Assembly: GCF_034670185.1 (NCBI RefSeq)
Contig: NZ_JAXMNY010000001.1
Span: 992,001 to 1,056,000, forward strand
Direction: 5' to 3'
DNA: 64,000 nt
Source of the DNA: Nisaea sp.
Lineage (GTDB): Bacteria > Pseudomonadota > Alphaproteobacteria > Thalassobaculales > Thalassobaculaceae
Shown here in pieces: positions 25,501-34,660 of this stretch (its first letter is position 1; the number at the start of each line of letters is the position of its first letter). The notes under the pieces are model-generated. The model had not been told where the DNA came from, did not search any database, and worked only from the letters and a program-made list of their open reading frames with translations. A program made the position numbers and the translations under genes.

Positions 25501-28365
25501 TCAGGCCGACTTCTTCGCCCCGGAAGCAGCCAGATAGGGCGCTAGGTACTTGCCCGTGTAACTGCCCGCCGTTTCGGCGACAGCCTCGGGCGTGCCCTCG
25601 GCGATGATCCTGCCGCCGCCGGAGCCGCCCTCAGGGCCGAGATCGATGATCCAGTCGGCGGTCTTGATGACCTCGAGATTGTGCTCGATCACGATCACCG
25701 TGTTGCCCTGGTCCACGAGCGCATGGAGCACTTCCATCAGCTTGCGGATATCTTCGAAATGCAGCCCGGTCGTCGGCTCGTCCAGAATGTAGAGTGTTTT
25801 GCCGGTCGCCCGCCGGGACAGCTCCTTTGAGAGCTTCACCCGCTGCGCTTCACCGCCCGAGAGCGTGGTGGCCGCCTGACCGATTTGGACATATCCAAGC
25901 CCGACCTGCTGTAGCGTCACCAACTTGTCGCGGATCGACGGCACGGCCATGAAGAACTCCACGCCTTCCTCGACCGTGAGCGCGAGCACGTCGGCGATGG
26001 ATTTCTGTTTGTAGGTGATTTCCAAGGTTTCACGGTTATACCGCTTGCCCTTGCAGATATCGCACTGAACGTAGACGTCTGGAAGGAAGTGCATCTCGAT
26101 CTTGATGACGCCATCTCCCTGGCAGGCCTCGCACCGTCCGCCCTTTACATTGAAGGAGAACCGGCCGGCCTTGTAGCCCCGGGTCTTGGCTTCCGGGAGA
26201 CCGGCGAACCAGTCACGGATTGGCGTGAAAGCGCCGGTATAGGTCGCCGGGTTCGAGCGTGGCGTGCGGCCGATCGGCGACTGGTCGATATCCACCACCT
26301 TGTCGATGAACTCGAGCCCGGTAATTGAATCATAGGGTCCCGGGTGTTCGCGCGCGCCATGCAGCTTCTTGGCGATAGCTTTCCACAGCGTCTCGATGAT
26401 CAGCGAGGACTTGCCGCCGCCGGAAACCCCGGTGACGCAGGTCATGGTGCCGAGCGGAATGGAGACCGTGACATCGTCCAGATTGTTCGCCGTGGCGCCG
26501 GTCAGCCGAATATGACGCGCTTTTGTCGCCTTGCGCCGCTTCGCCGGGATCGGCACCTGACGAAGACCGGTGAGGTATTGTCCGGTCAGACTCTGCGGCG
26601 CCCGCATGACCTCTTCCGGCGTGCCCGCCGCGACCACGGTGCCGCCATGCACCCCGGCGCCGGGACCCATATCGACCACATAATCGGCAGCCCGGATCGC
26701 ATCCTCGTCATGTTCGACCACGAGCACGGTGTTACCGAGATCTCGAAGGCGGACGAGGGTGGTCAGCAAGCGGTCATTGTCCCGCTGATGCAGCCCGATG
26801 GACGGCTCATCGAGTACATAGAGCACCCCGGTCAGGCCTGAGCCGATCTGGGAAGCGAGGCGGATACGCTGGCTTTCCCCGCCGGATAGTGTGCCGGAAG
26901 CGCGCGACATGGTGAGGTAGTCCAGACCGACATTGTTAAGGAAGCCAAGGCGTTCGTTGATTTCCTTCAGGATACGCTCGGCGATCTCAGCCTGCTTGCC
27001 CGTCAGGCTGTCGCTCAGCCCTGTGAACCATTTCACCGCCTCGGAGATAGACAGTTCCGTCAGCTCGCTGATATTGCGGCCTTCGATCTTCACCGCCAGC
27101 GCTTCCGGCTTCAGGCGCTGGCCGAGGCAGACCTCACACGGTGCAACGGACTGGTATTTGGAAAGCTCGTCGCGGCTCCAGGCGGAATCGGTTTCCCGGA
27201 AGCGCCGTTCCATGTTCGGCACCAGTCCCTCGAACGGCTTGTTGGTCTGGTAGCTCCGCAATCCGTCGTCGAAGGTCATCACCACGCGTTCAATACCCGT
27301 ACCGTAGAGCAGGGCGCGCTGCGCCCCTTCCGGCAGATCCTCGAACGCGGTGTCGAGAGAGACATCGAGATGCTTCGCCAGGCTCGCCAGTGACTGCGCG
27401 TAATATTTAGAGGTCGACCCTGCCCACGGTGCCAGGGCCCCCTTGCGCAGACTTTTGCTGCCGTCCGGAACAATCAGGTCCGGATCGAAATACATACTGT
27501 TGCCGAGGCCATCGCATGTCGGGCAGGCCCCGAACGGATTGTTGAAGGAAAACAGCCGAGGCTCGATCTCGTCGATGGTGAAGCCGGAAACCGGGCAGGC
27601 GAACTTTGCGGAGAAGGTTTTGCGCTCACCGCTGGACGCGTCCTCGGCAATCAGCAGACCATCCGACAGATCAAGCGCGGTCTCGACGGAATCGGCAAGC
27701 CGGGTGCCAATGCCCTCACGGACGACAAGCCGGTCCACCACCACTTCGATATTGTGTTTCAGCTTCTTGTTCAGGGCCGGAACGTCATCGATTTCATAGA
27801 GTTCGCCATTAACCTTGAGACGCTGAAAGCCCTGCTTGCGCAGCTCCGCCATCTCCTTGCGATACTCACCCTTGCGGCCCCGCACGATCGGCGCCAGCAG
27901 GTATAGCCGAGTGCCTTCCTCCATCTCGAGAATCAGGTCGACCATCTGGCTGACAGTCTGACTCTCGATCGGCAGGCCGGTCGCGGGCGAGTAGGGGATA
28001 CCGATCCGGGCGTAGAGCAGCCGCAGATAATCGTAGATCTCCGTTACTGTGCCGACCGTGGAGCGCGGGTTACGCGACGTGGTCTTCTGCTCGATGGAGA
28101 TCGCCGGTGAAAGGCCCTCGATCAAATCCACGTCCGGCTTCTGCATCAGTTCCAGGAACTGCCGCGCATAGGCCGACAGGCTCTCGACGTAGCGGCGTTG
28201 TCCCTCGGCATAGATCGTATCGAAGGCCAGCGACGACTTGCCCGAGCCACTGAGCCCGGTCAGAACCGTCAGGCTGTTCCTCGGGATGGAGACATCGACG
28301 CTCTTCAGGTTGTGCTCGCGGGCACCCTGGACACGGATATCTTTCGGTTCGGAAGAGGCTGACAT
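25501..28365 (-). CDS. uvrA: Excinuclease ABC subunit A
   Basis: A 954-residue DNA damage sensor of nucleotide excision repair. It has two ABC modules: Walker A GLSGSGKSSLAFDTIYAEGQ and GVSGGGKSSLIIETL; signatures LSGGESQRIRLASQIG and LSGGEAQRVKLSKEL. Zinc-binding cysteines occur in CPVSGF...CPTCDGLG and CEACQGDG...CDICKGKRY. The start at 28365 (MSASSEPKDIRVQGAREHN) gives the normal length; a longer frame adds 52 residues running into the divergent ssb spacer. A one-mismatch alphaproteobacterial LexA box lies about 20 bases upstream. Confidence 0.96.
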   Translation of the reverse strand: MSASSEPKDIRVQGAREHNLKSVDVSIPRNSLTVLTGLSGSGKSSLAFDTIYAEGQRRYVESLSAYARQFLELMQKPDVDLIEGLSPAISIEQKTTSRNPRSTVGTVTEIYDYLRLLYARIGIPYSPATGLPIESQTVSQMVDLILEMEEGTRLYLLAPIVRGRKGEYRKEMAELRKQGFQRLKVNGELYEIDDVPALNKKLKHNIEVVVDRLVVREGIGTRLADSVETALDLSDGLLIAEDASSGERKTFSAKFACPVSGFTIDEIEPRLFSFNNPFGACPTCDGLGNSMYFDPDLIVPDGSKSLRKGALAPWAGSTSKYYAQSLASLAKHLDVSLDTAFEDLPEGAQRALLYGTGIERVVMTFDDGLRSYQTNKPFEGLVPNMERRFRETDSAWSRDELSKYQSVAPCEVCLGQRLKPEALAVKIEGRNISELTELSISEAVKWFTGLSDSLTGKQAEIAERILKEINERLGFLNNVGLDYLTMSRASGTLSGGESQRIRLASQIGSGLTGVLYVLDEPSIGLHQRDNDRLLTTLVRLRDLGNTVLVVEHDEDAIRAADYVVDMGPGAGVHGGTVVAAGTPEEVMRAPQSLTGQYLTGLRQVPIPAKRRKATKARHIRLTGATANNLDDVTVSIPLGTMTCVTGVSGGGKSSLIIETLWKAIAKKLHGAREHPGPYDSITGLEFIDKVVDIDQSPIGRTPRSNPATYTGAFTPIRDWFAGLPEAKTRGYKAGRFSFNVKGGRCEACQGDGVIKIEMHFLPDVYVQCDICKGKRYNRETLEITYKQKSIADVLALTVEEGVEFFMAVPSIRDKLVTLQQVGLGYVQIGQAATTLSGGEAQRVKLSKELSRRATGKTLYILDEPTTGLHFEDIRKLMEVLHALVDQGNTVIVIEHNLEVIKTADWIIDLGPEGGSGGGRIIAEGTPEAVAETAGSYTGKYLAPYLAASGAKKSA

Positions 28366-28383
28366 TGGCAGAATCCGGACTAA

Positions 28384-28398
28384 GAACGAAACAGAAAC
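28384..28398 (-). promoter_or_regulatory. Candidate LexA (SOS) box of uvrA
   Basis: Read on the uvrA strand, the site is GTTTCTGTTTCGTTC, matching the alphaproteobacterial LexA consensus GTTC-N7-GTTC at seven of eight positions. It sits between uvrA and the divergent ssb, both common SOS targets, 19 bases from the uvrA ATG. Confidence 0.4.
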
Positions 28399-28553
28399 AT
28401 TTATAAGGCGCAGGGCTGGACTTGGCCACCCGCATTTTGCAGGTGCAGCAAATCCGGAGAGAAGCCGACGGTAATCGATCCCGACTGGATTAGCAGTCCC
28501 GGATATGGGACAGTCCAGCAAACAAATTCGCAGAGCAGAGTGGAAATAGAACC

Positions 28554-29084
28554 ATGGCAGGCAGCGTCAATAAGGTCATCCTTGTCGGCAATCTCGGACG
28601 CGATCCGGACATCCGGAGCATGCAGGACGGAAACAAGGTCGTGAACCTCTCCGTCGCCACCTCCGAATCCTGGCGTGACCGCAACAGCGGTGAGCGTAAG
28701 GAGAAGACCGAATGGCACCGTGTTGTGATCTTCAACGAGAATCTTGCAAAGGTCGCTGAACAGTATCTCCGCAAGGGCTCGAAGATCTATGTCGAGGGCC
28801 AGTTGCAGACACGCAAGTGGACAGACCAGTCCGGTGTCGAGAAATACAGCACTGAAATCGTGCTGCAGCGTTTCCGTGGCGAGCTGCAGATGCTCGACGG
28901 CCGCAACGAAGGCGGCGGTCAGGGCGGCGGCGGAGGCCAGGGTGGCGGCTATGGTGGTGACGACGGCTACAATCAGGGCGGCGGTTACGGCGGCGGCTCT
29001 GGTGGCGGTGGCCAGGGCGGCGGGGGTAGCGGTCCTGCTCCAGTCGGCGGCCCGGGCGATCTCGACGACGAGATTCCGTTCTAA
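28554..29084 (+). CDS. ssb: Single-stranded DNA-binding protein
   Basis: A 176-residue SSB. The OB fold occupies residues 1-110 (MAGSVNKVILVGNLGRDPDIR; WHRVVIFNENLAKVAEQYL; GQLQTRKWTDQSG). A Gly-rich linker of about 45 residues follows (GGGGQGGGYGGDDGYNQGGG), and the terminal acidic tip DLDDEIPF recruits repair and replication partners. Length and layout are classical. Divergence from uvrA matches the well-known uvrA-ssb arrangement. Confidence 0.96.
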   Translation: MAGSVNKVILVGNLGRDPDIRSMQDGNKVVNLSVATSESWRDRNSGERKEKTEWHRVVIFNENLAKVAEQYLRKGSKIYVEGQLQTRKWTDQSGVEKYSTEIVLQRFRGELQMLDGRNEGGGQGGGGGQGGGYGGDDGYNQGGGYGGGSGGGGQGGGGSGPAPVGGPGDLDDEIPF

Positions 29085-29122
29085 GCGGCTTTGGTACGCG
29101 CCGACCGACAGGGTCCGACGGC

Positions 29123-29950
29123 ATGGATAAGTTTCAGGCAGCAAATCAGCAAAAATGGAACGAGTTGGCGGAAGTGCATTACACTTCCGCCGGCAGTGAC
29201 TATGGCGTCGAAGACTTCCTGAGCGGTCCGGAAGGCGCTCGCGACCTGCACAAGACGGAACTGGAGGAACTCGGTTCCGTCAAAGGCCTCGATATCCTGC
29301 ATCTGCAGTGTCATTTCGGCCTGGACACGCTGTTGCTGGCCCGCAAGGGCGCGAAAAGCGTTACCGGTCTGGATTTCTCGCCCGTCGCAATCAAGCAGGC
29401 TCGGGAGTTGGCGGAGCGGGCGGGAATCGATGCGGCCTTTATCGAAGGAAACGTCTATGACGCACCGGAGTTGGTCCAGGGAACATATGATCTGGTCTAC
29501 GTTTCCTGGGGCACGATTTGCTGGCTGCCGGACATTGAGGCATGGTCGCGGGTTGTTGCACACTTCGTGAAACCGGGCGGCCGTTTCTATTTTCTGGACC
29601 AGCATCCCGTAACGCTTAGCTTCGACGATTACGCGCCGGCCCCGCACGCGCCGATTTACGATTATTTCCATAAACCCGACCCCATCTCATTCGACGGAAC
29701 GGATTCCTACGCGGATGAAAATGCGGTTCTCCGGACCCAGCGCAGCTACGAATGGACCCACCCGGTCGGCGAAGTTGTCACAGCCCTGATCGATGCCGGC
29801 CTGCAGATCGAGTACCTGCATGAGTTCGATACGGTGGCCTGGAAAGCGCTGGCTTTCATGGAGCCATGCGAGGGTGGTTTGTACCGTTTACCCGAAGGGA
29901 TGCCGCGTCTTCCGCTGAGTTATTCAATATCGGCGCGCAAGTATCTGTAA
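29123..29950 (+). CDS. Class I SAM-dependent methyltransferase
   Basis: A 275-residue Rossmann-fold methyltransferase. SAM motif I reads ILHLQCHFGLDTLLLARKG, motif II TGLDFSPVAIKQA, then FIEGNVYDAPE and YDLVYVSWGTICWLPDIEAW (post-motif region). Cys and Trp replace the more usual residues in motif I, as in a known subgroup annotated simply as class I methyltransferases. Substrate unknown. It follows ssb after 38 bases and may be cotranscribed; the gyrA promoter lies downstream. Confidence 0.82.
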   Translation: MDKFQAANQQKWNELAEVHYTSAGSDYGVEDFLSGPEGARDLHKTELEELGSVKGLDILHLQCHFGLDTLLLARKGAKSVTGLDFSPVAIKQARELAERAGIDAAFIEGNVYDAPELVQGTYDLVYVSWGTICWLPDIEAWSRVVAHFVKPGGRFYFLDQHPVTLSFDDYAPAPHAPIYDYFHKPDPISFDGTDSYADENAVLRTQRSYEWTHPVGEVVTALIDAGLQIEYLHEFDTVAWKALAFMEPCEGGLYRLPEGMPRLPLSYSISARKYL

Positions 29951-29988
29951 ATAATGGACAATCGGGCTCAAAAAAATCACCGTAAAGA

Positions 29989-30017
29989 TTGTTCCTTCGT
30001 TACCGTTCTGTTATAAA
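29989..30017 (+). promoter_or_regulatory. Strong candidate promoter of gyrA
   Basis: TTGTTC at 29989-29994 and TATAAA at 30012-30017 with an exact 17-base spacer, about 93 bases before the gyrA TTG. It is the clearest housekeeping-type promoter match in the window. Confidence 0.6.
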
Positions 30018-30109
30018 TTCAGGGACTTCTGAAGGTCCTGGCGGAGGGCCGACAAATATAGGCTGCCACCGCCGTTGACAGGGACGCAACCAACCGGAAA
30101 TCGCTTGAA

Positions 30110-32860
30110 TTGACCTCATCCGAATCCTCTTCATTCGACATTTCGCCTGTCTCAATCGAAGACGAAATGAAGCGCTCCTATCTCGATTACGCAATGAGCG
30201 TGATCGTGTCCCGGGCGCTCCCTGACGTACGTGACGGCCTGAAGCCGGTTCACCGCCGGATTCTCTATGCCATGAAGGAGGGCGGATACGACTGGTCCAA
30301 GCCCTACCGTAAATCGGCGAACATCGTCGGTGCCGTCATGGGGCAGTATCACCCGCACGGCGACAGCGCGATCTACGACGCGATGGTCCGAATGGCGCAG
30401 GAATTCTCCATGCGCCTGCCGCTGGTCGACGGCCAGGGTAACTTCGGCTCGATGGACGGTGATCCGGCCGCGGCCATGCGATATACAGAAGCACGCCTCG
30501 CGAAATCCGCCGAAGGCCTGCTCCGGGACATTGACAAGGATACGGTCGACTACGTTGCCAACTACGACGAGACGACGACCGAACCCAGTGTCCTGCCTGC
30601 CGAATATCCGAACCTTCTGGTGAACGGCGCCGGCGGTATCGCCGTCGGCATGGCCACGAACATCCCGCCGCACAATCTGGGCGAGGTGATCGATGCATGC
30701 TGCGCCTATGTGGACAATCCGGGTATCACCATCGATGAGTTGATTGAAATCGTGCCAGGGCCGGATTTCCCGACCGGCGCTATGATTCTCGGCAAGAACG
30801 GCATCCGTGACGCTTACCACACCGGGCGTGGCTCGGTGATGATGCGGTCCAAGGCGGATATTCAGGAAATCCGCAAGGATCGCCACGCCATCGTCGTCAG
30901 CGAAATTCCCTATCAGGTGAACAAATCCCGCCTGATGGAGCGCATCGCAGAACTTGTGCGTGAGAAAACCATCGAAGGCATTGCCGAGTTGCGGGACGAG
31001 AGTGACCGTGACGGCGTGCGCGTCGTTGTCGAACTCAAGCGCGACGCGGTGCCGGACGTGGTGCTGAGCCAGCTTTACCGCTTCACCCCGCTGCAGACCA
31101 GCTTCGGCGTCAACATGCTGGCGCTGAATGGCGGCAAGCCGGAACAGATGAACCTGCGCGACGTGATCGTCGCCTTCATCGCCTTCCGCGAGGTCGTCAT
31201 CACCCGGCGGACCCGCTTCCTGCTGCGCAAGGCGCGGGACCGTGCGCACGTTTTGGCCGGCCTGCTGGTTGCCGTGAACAATATCGACGAGGTGATTCGA
31301 GTCATCCGTGGCTCCCGCGATGCGGCGGACGCCCGCGAAAAGCTGATGGGCCGGGATTGGCCGGCGGAAGATGTCGAGGAATTCATCGGCATCATCGACG
31401 ATCCGGGACACAGGGTCGTGGACGGAAAATACCGTCTCTCCGACGCCCAGGTCCGGGCCATTCTGGAATTGCGCCTGCAGCGCCTGACCGGGATGGAGCG
31501 TGACAAACTGATCGAGGAGACCAAGGAGCTCGCGTCCAAGATCGCTGAGTATCTGGAAATCCTGCAATCGCGCCCGCGGATGATGGAAGTGCTGCGTGCC
31601 GAACTGGTTGCGGCCAAGGAAGCCTACGCCACGCCGCGCCGGACCGAACTTGTCGATGCCGAGTTCGAGCACGACATGGAAGACCTGATCCAACGCGAGG
31701 ACATGGTCGTTACCGTCAGCCATAACGGCTACATCAAGCGTGTGCCGCTTTCGACCTACCGGGCACAGAAGCGCGGCGGCAAGGGCCGCTCGGGCATGGC
31801 CACGCGGGACGAGGATTTTGTCAGCCGCCTGTTCGTCGCCAACACCCACACGCCGATTCTCTTCTTCACCTCGCGCGGCATGGTCTACCAGATGAAGACC
31901 TACCGCCTGCCGATCGGCACGCCGCAGTCTCGCGGCAAGGCGCTGGTGAACCTGCTTCCGCTGGAGCAGGGAGAATGGATCCAGACCATCATGCCAATGC
32001 CTGCGGAAGAGGAGGAATGGGCGGACATGCACATCATGTTCGCGACCTCTGCCGGTACTGTGCGCCGGAATTCTCTGTCCGATTTCACCAATATCAAGCG
32101 CAACGGCAAGATCGCCATGCGACTGGATGAGAACGATCGTCTGATCAACGTGCAGCCGTGCATGGAAGCGGACGATGTCTTCCTCACCACGCGGGACGGC
32201 AAGGCGATTCGCTTCCGGGCAACCGATGTTCGGTTGTTCCGTGGCCGCGATTCGCTCGGCGTTCGCGGTATCCGGCTGGGGGCTGGTGACGAGGTCGTCT
32301 CCATGTCGATCCTGCACCATGTCGATTATCAGGATATTCCGGGTTCAGACGAACTCGAGCGCGATGTTTATCTGAAACTTGCCGGCCAATTGCGGCGGGC
32401 GACGGGCGAGGGCGACGAGGAGACCGATTCGCCAGCGACCGGTTCCCTGACGCCGGAGCGATTCGCACAACTTGGTGCGGAAGAGGAATTCATCCTCACG
32501 CTTACGGAAAGCGGTCTCGGCAAGCGGACCTCGGCCCATGAATACCGGATCACCAACCGGGGCGGGCAGGGCATTGCCAATATGGAGCTCACCAAGCGCA
32601 GCGGCGGTGTCGTTGCCGCGTTCCCGGTGGCCGATAACGATCAAATTATGCTTGTGACCGACGGCGGACAGGTGATTCGCTGTGCGGTCGGTGAAATCAG
32701 CATCACTGGGCGGAGAACCCAGGGTGTTTGGATCTTCCGCGTCGATGAAGGCGAGAAAGTCGTATCCGTGGGCCTGGCCGGCGATGAAAACGGAGACGAC
32801 GTGGAAGGCGAAGAAGAAAACACAGACGAAGGCGGAAACGGAGATACCGCCGAGAGCTAA
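30110..32860 (+). CDS. gyrA: DNA gyrase subunit A
   Basis: A 916-residue type IIA topoisomerase subunit that introduces negative supercoils with GyrB. The breakage-reunion domain starts at VSIEDEMKRSYLDYAMSVIV; the catalytic Tyr125 is in AAMRYTEARLAKS, and the quinolone pocket HPHGDSAIYD keeps Ser86 and Asp90 (E. coli Ser83, Asp87), i.e. no common resistance change. The GyrA box is present as QKRGGKGRSG, separating it from ParC. The C-terminal tail is acidic. The start is a TTG: no in-frame ATG precedes the conserved N-terminus, and GGAAA lies 9 bases ahead. coaD follows after 16 bases. Confidence 0.96.
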   Translation: MTSSESSSFDISPVSIEDEMKRSYLDYAMSVIVSRALPDVRDGLKPVHRRILYAMKEGGYDWSKPYRKSANIVGAVMGQYHPHGDSAIYDAMVRMAQEFSMRLPLVDGQGNFGSMDGDPAAAMRYTEARLAKSAEGLLRDIDKDTVDYVANYDETTTEPSVLPAEYPNLLVNGAGGIAVGMATNIPPHNLGEVIDACCAYVDNPGITIDELIEIVPGPDFPTGAMILGKNGIRDAYHTGRGSVMMRSKADIQEIRKDRHAIVVSEIPYQVNKSRLMERIAELVREKTIEGIAELRDESDRDGVRVVVELKRDAVPDVVLSQLYRFTPLQTSFGVNMLALNGGKPEQMNLRDVIVAFIAFREVVITRRTRFLLRKARDRAHVLAGLLVAVNNIDEVIRVIRGSRDAADAREKLMGRDWPAEDVEEFIGIIDDPGHRVVDGKYRLSDAQVRAILELRLQRLTGMERDKLIEETKELASKIAEYLEILQSRPRMMEVLRAELVAAKEAYATPRRTELVDAEFEHDMEDLIQREDMVVTVSHNGYIKRVPLSTYRAQKRGGKGRSGMATRDEDFVSRLFVANTHTPILFFTSRGMVYQMKTYRLPIGTPQSRGKALVNLLPLEQGEWIQTIMPMPAEEEEWADMHIMFATSAGTVRRNSLSDFTNIKRNGKIAMRLDENDRLINVQPCMEADDVFLTTRDGKAIRFRATDVRLFRGRDSLGVRGIRLGAGDEVVSMSILHHVDYQDIPGSDELERDVYLKLAGQLRRATGEGDEETDSPATGSLTPERFAQLGAEEEFILTLTESGLGKRTSAHEYRITNRGGQGIANMELTKRSGGVVAAFPVADNDQIMLVTDGGQVIRCAVGEISITGRRTQGVWIFRVDEGEKVVSVGLAGDENGDDVEGEEENTDEGGNGDTAES

Positions 32861-32876
32861 CGGGGGACTTGGGAAC

Positions 32877-33383
32877 ATGAGGGTTGGGGTTTATCCGGGA
32901 ACGTTCGACCCGATTACGAACGGGCACCTGGACATCATTCGGCGCGGCAGCAAACTGGTCGACAAATTGATCGTTGCTGTCGCCCGCAATGCGGGTAAAG
33001 GCCCGCTGTTCAGCCTCGACGAGCGGGTTGAGATGGTACAGGACGAAATCAACAAGCTGAACACAGCCCATAAAGGGGATGGAGTTCATGGAGAGATTGT
33101 CGTCGTATCTTTCGGCAACCTGCTGATGCATTTCGTCGAGGAGAATGGCGCTGCGACAATCATTCGCGGGCTGCGTGCCGTCTCGGATTTCGAGTACGAA
33201 TTCCAGATGGTGGGCATGAATGCCCGCCTGAATGCGGCCGTCGAAACGGTGTTCCTGATGGCATCCGACCGCAACCAGTTCATATCCTCGCGTCTGGTCA
33301 AGGAGATCGCGAATATGGGCGGTGCCATCGACCAATTTGTCCCTGAGCGCGTGGTTGCGCGGGTTCAGGACAAGTTCCAATAA
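32877..33383 (+). CDS. coaD: Phosphopantetheine adenylyltransferase
   Basis: A 168-residue enzyme that adenylates 4'-phosphopantetheine in coenzyme A synthesis. The nucleotidyltransferase motif GTFDPITNGHLDIIRRG (T/HxGH type) and IIRGLRAVSDFEYEFQM are diagnostic, and the C-terminal SSRLVKEIANMGG holds the ISSTxxR-type segment. A longer frame upstream overlaps gyrA without support; the ATG at 32877 has GGGGGACTTGG ahead. It probably shares the gyrA transcript. Confidence 0.95.
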   Translation: MRVGVYPGTFDPITNGHLDIIRRGSKLVDKLIVAVARNAGKGPLFSLDERVEMVQDEINKLNTAHKGDGVHGEIVVVSFGNLLMHFVEENGAATIIRGLRAVSDFEYEFQMVGMNARLNAAVETVFLMASDRNQFISSRLVKEIANMGGAIDQFVPERVVARVQDKFQ

Positions 33384-33411
33384 CCGGAACAAAAATAATT
33401 ACCGGAAGAGG

Positions 33412-33440
33412 TTGACCGGAGCCCGCTGTTTGCATAGGTT
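33412..33440 (+). promoter_or_regulatory. Candidate promoter of tRNA-Lys
   Basis: TTGACC at 33412-33417 followed by a GCATAGGTT block near 33432-33440 resembles the alphaproteobacterial housekeeping consensus (TTGAC at -35, GCTAN-type at -10). It ends 17 bases before the mature tRNA. Confidence 0.4.
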
Positions 33441-33456
33441 CCGGCTTCCTTTCGGG

Positions 33457-33532
33457 GGGCGCGTAGCTCAGCTGGTAGAGCATCTGACTTTTAATCAGAC
33501 GGTCACAGGTTCGAATCCTGTCGCGCTCACCA
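33457..33532 (+). tRNA. tRNA-Lys (anticodon UUU)
   Basis: A 76-base cloverleaf: acceptor GGGCGCG (33457-33463) pairs with CGCGCTC, with one G-T pair. The D arm is GCTCAGCTGGTAGAGC, the anticodon stem TCTGA/TCAGA encloses loop CTTTTAA with anticodon TTT at 33490-33492, and the T arm is ACAGG-TTCGAAT-CCTGT. CCA is encoded at the 3' end. The gene is isolated downstream of coaD. Confidence 0.97.
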
Positions 33533-33981
33533 TTCCTCCGAACTTATAAAATGCCCCGCCGCGTCGTTTCTGCACGTTGCGTTTCAGGCACCGCATCAAT
33601 CTCATTCGATAGAATGAGTAATAAGATGTTTTTTTTCAAACGCCTTTGGATAGCTCTAGTGCGCCGGGAGACATCGGGAGAAGGTCAAAGCGGGATTACA
33701 CCGCCAGACCAGGCGAAGTGCTGGCGCTTGATTCGCATAAAATAAGAATGGTTAGATTATTAAATAAAATGCGCTCTATTTCCGTTAACCAAACCGCGAG
33801 CAATTTGACTTGAATTTTCGGCCTTTCCCCCAGGGAATCCCCGTTAATTGTACTTGCAAAGCCACAAATTTGATCAAAATCTAACTTGCTTAGCTTTGTC
33901 GCAGCATCAGATAGCGTATATTAGTACTGTCACTGCACCGGAAAGCGCCGTCGCGGCGTTCTGAACGAGAAGGACGAGAGT
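33533..33981. other. Noncoding, comparatively AT-rich spacer
   Basis: About 450 bases between tRNA-Lys and the next gene. It is richer in A/T than its surroundings, notably 33760-33920, with runs such as ATTATTAAATAAAATG. A frame of 64 codons at 33551 has no ribosome site and no recognisable content. TATATT at 33917-33922 with TTGTCG 15 bases ahead could serve the following gene. Otherwise nothing convincing. Confidence 0.5.
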
Positions 33982-34323
33982 TTGGGGTTTTTTGACTTCC
34001 TCAGCGTCAAGGCCAAGAACAAGAAGCCGGTCAGGCCGACCAAGGCGCAAGGCATCAAAAGCGTCAAGGCCAAGGGCAAGCTTGAGGCCTGTGGAATCGT
34101 GAAGATCGACAGTTTTACGTTCGTCGTGAAGGACTACAATTTGAAGGGGTTCATCATTGAACCTTACGACAAGGATATCCTGGTCAAAAGCCAGCGCTTC
34201 CGCTTCGATATCGATGTCTCTAAAGGCAATCACAAGATGAAAGGTTCTGCGGAAGCGGTCGTCACCAAGATTGCAGGCAATGCCCTGGCAGCGGCATTTA
34301 CGATCAAACCATACGATCACTAA
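33982..34323 (+). CDS. Small basic protein, possibly a degenerate PilZ-like domain
   Basis: A 113-residue Lys-rich protein beginning at a TTG (LGFFDFLSVKAKNKKP), with AAGGA seven bases ahead. The arrangement, a basic N-terminus followed by beta-rich sequence with DSFTFVVKDYNLKGFIIEPYD, then SQRFRFDIDV and a final AAAFTI strand, recalls PilZ domains. The c-di-GMP motifs are not intact: DYNLKG could stand for DxSxxG, and no RxxxR is present. Treat the PilZ idea as tentative. It stands between an AT-rich spacer and another small gene. Confidence 0.65.
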   Translation: MGFFDFLSVKAKNKKPVRPTKAQGIKSVKAKGKLEACGIVKIDSFTFVVKDYNLKGFIIEPYDKDILVKSQRFRFDIDVSKGNHKMKGSAEAVVTKIAGNALAAAFTIKPYDH

Positions 34324-34420
34324 AGAACAGACAACCTGTTTCTGGTATGTTTCTTACGGTTCGGTTTGGGCTAACACCGGCAAATCAGTCGGGGCGTCCT
34401 TGCCAACAGGGAGATCCATC

Positions 34421-34660
34421 ATGGATGAACGTAAGAAGCTGCTTCTGATGATGCGGGAGATCCGCAAGAAGATCGATCCCCGGGTCCTGGAACAGGCCAG
34501 ACAGGCCGCTCTATTGCAGATGGGGCAACAGCCACAGCCCGAACCGCCGCGAGATAATGAAGCATCCCGGCTCTTCAAGCTGGCTCGCGAGGATAACGGC
34601 GCCCGCAAGAGCGAAATCCTCGCCTATCTCGAGAAGAAGTTCCGCAGCAAGCTGAACTAG
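34421..34660 (+). CDS. Small hypothetical protein, 79 residues
   Basis: A charged, largely helical protein (MDERKKLLLMMREIRKKIDP to EILAYLEKKFRSKLN) with no recognised domain. The ATG at 34421 has AGGGAG eight bases ahead; an in-frame extension to 34271 overlaps the previous gene and is not needed. Its stop codon overlaps the stop of the convergent aminotransferase gene through a shared CTAG. Confidence 0.7.
   Translation: MDERKKLLLMMREIRKKIDPRVLEQARQAALLQMGQQPQPEPPRDNEASRLFKLAREDNGARKSEILAYLEKKFRSKLN

Noticed and set aside
28554..29130. Gly-rich repeats at the end of ssb as a possible tandem repeat or insertion
   Set aside because: This is the normal flexible linker of SSB, encoded by GGC-rich codons.
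30152..32320. Very long antisense frame (over 700 codons) inside gyrA
   Set aside because: A high-GC codon-bias shadow: its protein is His/Asp/Val-rich without any domain, while the sense frame is unmistakable GyrA.
33551..33745. Possible 64-codon gene after tRNA-Lys
   Set aside because: No ribosome site, no recognisable content, low-complexity composition; treated as spacer.
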